From Vulcanimicrobiota bacterium (GTDB lineage: Bacteria > Vulcanimicrobiota > Xenobia > Xenobiales > JADMJV01): DNA of 64,000 nt. Positions 60,073 to 64,000 of this stretch are shown piece after piece; positions within the stretch are counted from its first letter, which is position 1; every line of letters begins with the position of its first letter. The stretch is taken from the NCBI GenBank assembly GCA_019637395.1, contig JAHBVR010000005.1, positions 191,312 to 255,311 on the forward strand, in the 5' to 3' direction. A model generated the notes under the pieces. That model was given only the letters and a program-made list of their open reading frames with translations, was not told the origin of the DNA and ran no database searches. Both the position numbers and the translations under genes were made by a program.

Positions 60073-61529
60073 TGGCCGAAAGCGCCGCTTATTTACGGGC
60101 CCGCCAGGCCCTGGCCGACTTGCTCTCCGAGTGGGAGCTGTGCTGGTTGCTCTGGCCCGCCTCCCCGCTGGCGCGCCAGCTGGCCCAGGCTCCTGCGGCC
60201 TGGTTCGAAATTCCGGTTCAGCCCGTGGCGGTCTGGGCCCAGCAGATGCAGGCCTTCTTCCTGGCTCAAAAGCAAGACCAGCCTCTCCTGCTGGTTCTGG
60301 AGGCTCCCCACGATCTGGAGCGCCTGCGCCGTCTTCAGCAGTTGGCCGAGCCGTTGCCCTGGCTGCTCGTCATCTTACTGGACCCGGCCGGTTATCTGGC
60401 CCCGGTGCCCGCCAGCGGCGGCTGGTTTCAGCGCGAAGCCAGGGAGCCCGCCTACGCCTGGTCCAGCTGGCTGCGCCAGTTTCAGTTGGAGTTTTGGGGC
60501 AGTTTTGCTTTGGAAGAACCCAAGCCGGCCGCCGAGCGCCTGGAAGCCTTCATGGAGGGAAGCGGGCGGCGGCTTGTGCATTTCTACGGTCCGACCATGG
60601 CTCAACCGGAGCTGGCCGGCCGCCCGGCCGCCCGACTCCAGCTCGGCGACAGCCTGGAGTCCGCCTTTCTCGAGCAACTGCAGATTCCCGACCAGGCGCG
60701 CCTGCTCTGGTGCGCCGGCCAGCCACCGGCGGGTGCTCTGGCCGTGCATCCCGAGCAGGCCGGGAGCGCGGCCTGGGGCATCCACCAGGCCGGCTTTTTC
60801 CCGATCCTGGCCATCAGCGCCGGATTCATCGGAGCGGCGCTCCCGGACTTTTTACCCGGCCTGCCGCCGGGTTGCCTTGTCTTGATTCTGGAAGCAGGCT
60901 TGTGTTGGGAAAGCGGTCAGGCCCACCTGGCTCCTTCGCGCCTGCGCGATCTGGCTCTGCTGCGTCAGGTGCACGGCCTGGCGCTGGCCTGCCCGGCCGA
61001 TGTGCACGAGGCGCTTCAATTGACGCAACTGAGTTACGCCACTCAGACTCCGGTGGCGGTGCGCTTGATCCAGGCCCCGGCTGTGCTGACAGGCCTCAGC
61101 AAAGGACCGGCCCCGGCCGGTCGCAGCCACCTGCTGCGGCCGGGTCAGCACGCCGCCATTTTGGCGCTGGGCCCTATGGTTTACGCCTCGTTGCTGGCCG
61201 CCGAAGCCATCTCTTCCTGGGGCCTGGAGTGCCAGGTCTGGGACGTGCGCTTCCTCAAGCCGCTGGACCGTGAGGCTCTGGCCCAGGCTGCCGCTACCGG
61301 TTACTTGCTGACCGTGGAAGAGCACTGTCTGCAGGGCGGACTGGCTACCATGGTATTGGAAACCCTGAGCCAACTGGAGCTGAGCGCCAAAGTCCATCAC
61401 CTGGCCCTGCCGGCCACTCCGCCCATCGAAAACGGCGCCCCGGCCGAGGAATTCGGCCTGGACGCCGATGGGATCCAGAAGGCCATGCGCAAGCTACTGG
61501 GATTGGTCAGCCCGGAGAGTTTCGTTTAA
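60072..61529 (+). CDS. DXS-like protein lacking the thiamine-diphosphate half
   Basis: 485 aa, against about 620 for DXS. It occupies the position of dxs after ispA, with a GTG start overlapping the ispA stop by one base. The last 260 residues align with the pyrimidine and C-terminal transketolase domains (HLLRPGQHAAILALGP, VWDVRFLKPLDREAL, LTVEEHCLQGGLATMVLE). The catalytic Glu region of DXS (DVGIAEQHA) reads AWGIHQAGFFP, and the N-terminal 220 residues show no GDG-like thiamine-diphosphate motif or DXS HxxY/K loop. It is probably not an active DXS on its own. Confidence 0.8.
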   Translation: MAESAAYLRARQALADLLSEWELCWLLWPASPLARQLAQAPAAWFEIPVQPVAVWAQQMQAFFLAQKQDQPLLLVLEAPHDLERLRRLQQLAEPLPWLLVILLDPAGYLAPVPASGGWFQREAREPAYAWSSWLRQFQLEFWGSFALEEPKPAAERLEAFMEGSGRRLVHFYGPTMAQPELAGRPAARLQLGDSLESAFLEQLQIPDQARLLWCAGQPPAGALAVHPEQAGSAAWGIHQAGFFPILAISAGFIGAALPDFLPGLPPGCLVLILEAGLCWESGQAHLAPSRLRDLALLRQVHGLALACPADVHEALQLTQLSYATQTPVAVRLIQAPAVLTGLSKGPAPAGRSHLLRPGQHAAILALGPMVYASLLAAEAISSWGLECQVWDVRFLKPLDREALAQAAATGYLLTVEEHCLQGGLATMVLETLSQLELSAKVHHLALPATPPIENGAPAEEFGLDADGIQKAMRKLLGLVSPESFV

Positions 61530-62398
61530 ACGCCTTCCGGATCGATTCCCAATTCGCGCAGTCTGGCTTTCAAGCGCTCGTTCTCGCTTGCTACGTGCCC
61601 GGCTTTGGCTTCCGCTTGCTCGGCTTTGGCTTCCGCTTGCTCGGCTTTGGCCTCCGCTTGCTCGGCTTTGGCCTCCGCTTGCTCGGCTTTGGCCTCTGCC
61701 TGCTCGGCTTTTGCCTCGGCCTGCTCGGCTTTTGCCTCTGTCTCTCGGAGTCTGGCCGCCTCGATTTCCAGCAGTTCCGCGCCGGTAGGCAGCAGGCGTC
61801 CGTCCAGGTCGGCGAACCGCAAATAGCGTCCCTTGACTTGCTGGAAAGTTCCATCCCAGAGCGCCAGTTTCAGGCCCAGCAGTTCCAGCGGCTGGGTCGG
61901 ATCCAGACACTCAACGTACTTGCCTCCCCGCAATTCGAAAAGTCGCAAGGGACGTTTTTTGCTGAGATGGCCTCTGGGGTCATAAATCGCATAGTAGGAA
62001 ACCCGCATGCCTTCATAACGCTCCAGCTTGTGGGTGGCCTCGCCGCCTTTACGGTTGGAAACGACTTCAATGACCAGGTCGGGCGGCTTGCCGTAGCGCC
62101 AGACCAGATAGGCCCGGTTGCCCTTCTCCCAGATATCCGCAGGCAGGCTGACATCCATGCTGAGCATCAAGTCAGGCACCAGAGCCTCGACGTAAGGGGA
62201 CGGGTAAAGTCCCACATTGGTAAAGCAGACGTAGGGCCTGCCCGGGTGGTAGTCGGCATGCAAGCACTCGCTGAACAGGTTTTGCTGTCGTTCGTGGAAA
62301 GGGTTATCCACGGGAGTGTCGTCTTCCGTAATCAGGTGACGGATATCGGGCTCCACCCAACAGTCGTCGTTCGTGGTCGTCGTCGCTGGTTTGGCCAT
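61526..62398 (-). CDS. Uma2-family (PD-(D/E)xK) nuclease-like protein with coiled-coil tail
   Basis: 290 aa from ATG 62398. The Uma2/DUF820 domain is at about 40-200; its active-site strand pair is PDLVIEVVSNRKGGEATHKL. The C-terminus is a coiled coil built from seven AKAEQAE units (see the repeat entry), then SENERLKARLRELGI. Members are widespread in bacteria, often in many copies, with unclear function. Convergent with the DXS-like gene; the stops share TTAA. Confidence 0.88.
   Translation of the reverse strand: MAKPATTTTNDDCWVEPDIRHLITEDDTPVDNPFHERQQNLFSECLHADYHPGRPYVCFTNVGLYPSPYVEALVPDLMLSMDVSLPADIWEKGNRAYLVWRYGKPPDLVIEVVSNRKGGEATHKLERYEGMRVSYYAIYDPRGHLSKKRPLRLFELRGGKYVECLDPTQPLELLGLKLALWDGTFQQVKGRYLRFADLDGRLLPTGAELLEIEAARLRETEAKAEQAEAKAEQAEAKAEQAEAKAEQAEAKAEQAEAKAEQAEAKAGHVASENERLKARLRELGIDPEGV
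61600..61746. repeat. Seven 21-nt repeats encoding a coiled coil
   Basis: Seven adjacent 21-nt units, each of the type CGGCTTTGGCTTCCGCTTGCT with drift toward one end, from 61600 to 61746. On the minus strand they encode EAKAEQA heptads in the Uma2 protein. A 21-nt period equals one heptad, so copy number can change without breaking the frame or the coil. Confidence 0.95.
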
Positions 62399-62423
62399 AG
62401 CTACAGGTTTCCAGCATAACTTC

Positions 62424-62915
62424 TCAGCCCCTGCGCGCATGAATGCGCCCCCTCACCTGCAGGGCATGTTTACCGCCACCGTGACGTAAGGCCAGTGCCA
62501 CTGTTTTCTTAGCTTCTTCCCAGAGTCCCAGGTCGCAGAGCGCGGCCGCTCTTGAGGTCAGCACCGCCGGGTCGAGGTAAGCCCTGGTCACCTCTTCCGC
62601 CCGGGCTGGCTGGCCCAGATGGCGTAAGGCCGAGGAAAGCAAGGCTACCGTAGGCGATTCATCGGGCCTCACCGCCAGACGAGCCCGACAGGCCCGGGCC
62701 ACCAGCCGCAGAGTGGCCCGATTGGCCAGATCTTCTCCGGCTCGCCGCAAGTGAACGATGGTTTCCATCCAATCGGGACGCCCAGGATCCAGAAGTTCGT
62801 CGAGATAGTGGGCGCTCAACTCGCCGGCCAATTTTTCCGGCACTTGCAGGAAGTCACGGTCCAACCAGACTTTGCCATTCCAATGGTAGATTCGATTTTG
62901 ATAGATCCTCTGCAC
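62424..62915 (-). CDS. Helical-repeat protein of unknown function
   Basis: 163 aa from GTG 62915, which has GGAGG 5 nt upstream; a TTG at 62927 would overlap that site. The C-terminal half is TPR-like (LLSSALRHLGQPARAEEVTR, AALCDLGLWEEAKKTVALAL). The N-terminus has a WNGKVWLDRDFLQVPEKLAG motif that I do not recognise. Adjacent to the Uma2 gene in the same orientation. Confidence 0.6.
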   Translation of the reverse strand: MQRIYQNRIYHWNGKVWLDRDFLQVPEKLAGELSAHYLDELLDPGRPDWMETIVHLRRAGEDLANRATLRLVARACRARLAVRPDESPTVALLSSALRHLGQPARAEEVTRAYLDPAVLTSRAAALCDLGLWEEAKKTVALALRHGGGKHALQVRGRIHARRG

Positions 62916-63005
62916 GGTTACCTCCAAGGTGTAAAGTGCAGCGATGTTAGTCAGACCGTTTCTACCAAATCTCTACCAAAACAGTCGACTGTAACCAATC
63001 CATGT

Positions 63006-64000
63006 CTAAAGTTCAGCGCCAAGTTTGCGCTGGCCGTTCTCCACTTCCACCAGACGGTAGTGAAAAGGAAAGGGCTTGAAGCCTTTGTGGGCGGGGTCGT
63101 ATTGGCCGAGCAGGCCGGTATAGGGTGGGGAGATTTTCAGGTCTTTCAGGACTTCATCCGGACCCTCGGCGCGCCAGTGCTGTGAGGCCAGGCGGGCCGC
63201 GTCATAGCCCAGGGCGCTGTTCCAATCCGGCGCCGGCAGTTGATATGTCTTCTGCCAATTGCTTACGAAGAGCTGATTGCGTGACTGCCAGAGCGGTTCC
63301 ACCAGCCAGACCGCGCCGGGCACTTCTTTCAGTTCGCGTAGAAAGTCTTCCGAGGCGGGATGGAAAACGCACAACACTGGAGTCTTCACGCCGCCCTTGC
63401 GCAGATTGGCGATCCACACGGCGGCGCGCTCGTGCAGATTGTCGGAAAGGTAGATCCAGTCGGGCTTGAGGGCGGCCACGCGGGCGGCCACTTCCTCGGG
63501 TTTATCCTCGGGATGAAAGCCCAGTTTGACCACTTCCCGGCCGGTGGCCTTACGGATGCTCTCTTCGGCCATTTGCGCCGAGGTGGACATGGCTTTGACA
63601 TCGGTGGAGAATAAAACCATTCCCGTGGGGCCGTGGGTTTTGACGGCATGCCCGATCAAGGCTCCCATGCGGTCCCAATGGGGAAAGCCCAGTGGAAAGA
63701 CGTTGGGCGCGGCCTGCGAGACGCGGGGGTCGGTGCTGCCCAGTGGCAACAGCGGCACATTGCCGGTCAGCGGAGCCAGCATGAGTGCGTCCTGGGAGCC
63801 GAAGGGACCCAGCACCATGCTGGCCGGTCCGATTTTTTGCCAGGCCTCCAGGGGAGGGACGGCGTGAGTATCCACCAACTTGAAAGTAAACCTTTTCTCC
63901 TCGAGCTGGCCCAGAGCCACGCCCTGCACGATCCAGTTGACGTGTTCGCTTTCCTGGCCCCCCAGCGGCAACAGCAAAGGAACCTGGGGGGTTTGCTCGC
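63006..64000 (-). CDS. Periplasmic binding protein, Leu/Ile/Val or LpoA-like type (5' end outside window)
   Basis: 331 residues are visible; the frame is open through the window edge, so the start and signal are missing. It opens LLLPLGGQESEHVNWIVQGV, like type 1 periplasmic binding folds (Peripla_BP_6/LppC), then VPLLPLGSTDPRVSQAAPNV and PDWIYLSDNLHERAAVWIAN. Either an amino-acid-type ABC binding protein or an LpoA-like lipoprotein; no permease genes are in view. Confidence 0.75.
   Translation of the reverse strand, partial: EQTPQVPLLLPLGGQESEHVNWIVQGVALGQLEEKRFTFKLVDTHAVPPLEAWQKIGPASMVLGPFGSQDALMLAPLTGNVPLLPLGSTDPRVSQAAPNVFPLGFPHWDRMGALIGHAVKTHGPTGMVLFSTDVKAMSTSAQMAEESIRKATGREVVKLGFHPEDKPEEVAARVAALKPDWIYLSDNLHERAAVWIANLRKGGVKTPVLCVFHPASEDFLRELKEVPGAVWLVEPLWQSRNQLFVSNWQKTYQLPAPDWNSALGYDAARLASQHWRAEGPDEVLKDLKISPPYTGLLGQYDPAHKGFKPFPFHYRLVEVENGQRKLGAEL

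Noticed and set aside
60011-61273. A 420-codon plus-strand frame overlapping the DXS-like gene
   Set aside because: Arg/Pro/Gly-rich shadow in another frame; the chosen frame has transketolase motifs and overlaps ispA by one base.

Overview
This is a gene-dense, GC-rich chromosomal window from a diderm (Gram-negative-type) bacterium. The envelope type follows from two TolC-family outer-membrane proteins, two RND pumps, two HlyD-type adaptors and several exported proteins. I cannot assign a phylum from the sequence. There are no rRNA genes, phage modules, insertion sequences or CRISPR arrays. Many neighbours overlap by 4 nt (ATGA or similar), and six convergent pairs overlap at their stop codons.

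Layout. 1-3914: RND drug-efflux pump (5' end cut off) and its TolC partner. 3892-4571: VapBC-type toxin-antitoxin pair with a visible operator. 4666-10777: an XRE-like gene facing a hipB-hipA-sbcD-sbcC operon. In that operon the HipA autophosphorylation serine and several SbcD metal-site residues appear to be replaced. 11110-14169: a secreted protein, a GNAT acetyltransferase, a TPR protein and a J-domain/TPR protein. 14240-18448: GC-rich palindromic repeats, tRNA-Leu and tRNA-Gly, then tig-clpP-clpX. 18453-26162: a five-gene ABC/HlyD/TolC exporter operon divergent from a NarL-type two-component pair. 26133-31842: an unknown protein, a small molybdopterin-domain protein, an M3 peptidase, a transglutaminase-like protein and a probable polymorphic toxin with its immunity gene. 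31865-35090: an XRE regulator with a paired-dyad operator, a lone receiver, a decayed stretch with a BtuF-like remnant, Hsp20 and a tandem UspA.

35094-48313 is the most unusual part. A Fe-S-type (SufR-like) regulator sits at a divergent promoter with a perfect inverted repeat. Leftward run an FAD protein, a small cysteine-containing protein, a CusB/CusA-like metal efflux system, a CDF transporter and a prepilin-peptidase-like membrane protein. Rightward, tightly packed, run the regulator, a P1B-like ATPase without the CPC metal motif, and DabA (DUF2309, inorganic-carbon uptake and hydration). The usual DabA partner, DabB, is absent from the window. I infer that this may be a variant DabA system with an ATPase partner, or one coupled to metal supply.

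48429-57661: small accessory genes, including a PPOX-family protein, two divergent Ca-binding-like proteins, a HAD hydrolase, a glycosyltransferase-like protein, an S1/P1 nuclease with all ligands present, a ComEA-like HhH protein, an R2K-type ATP-grasp protein and an FAD monooxygenase. 57658-61529: xseA-xseB-ispA followed by a DXS-like protein that keeps the C-terminal domains but has lost the thiamine-diphosphate half and the catalytic glutamate. 61526-64000: a Uma2-family nuclease with a seven-fold 21-nt coiled-coil repeat, an unknown protein, and a periplasmic binding protein cut by the window end.
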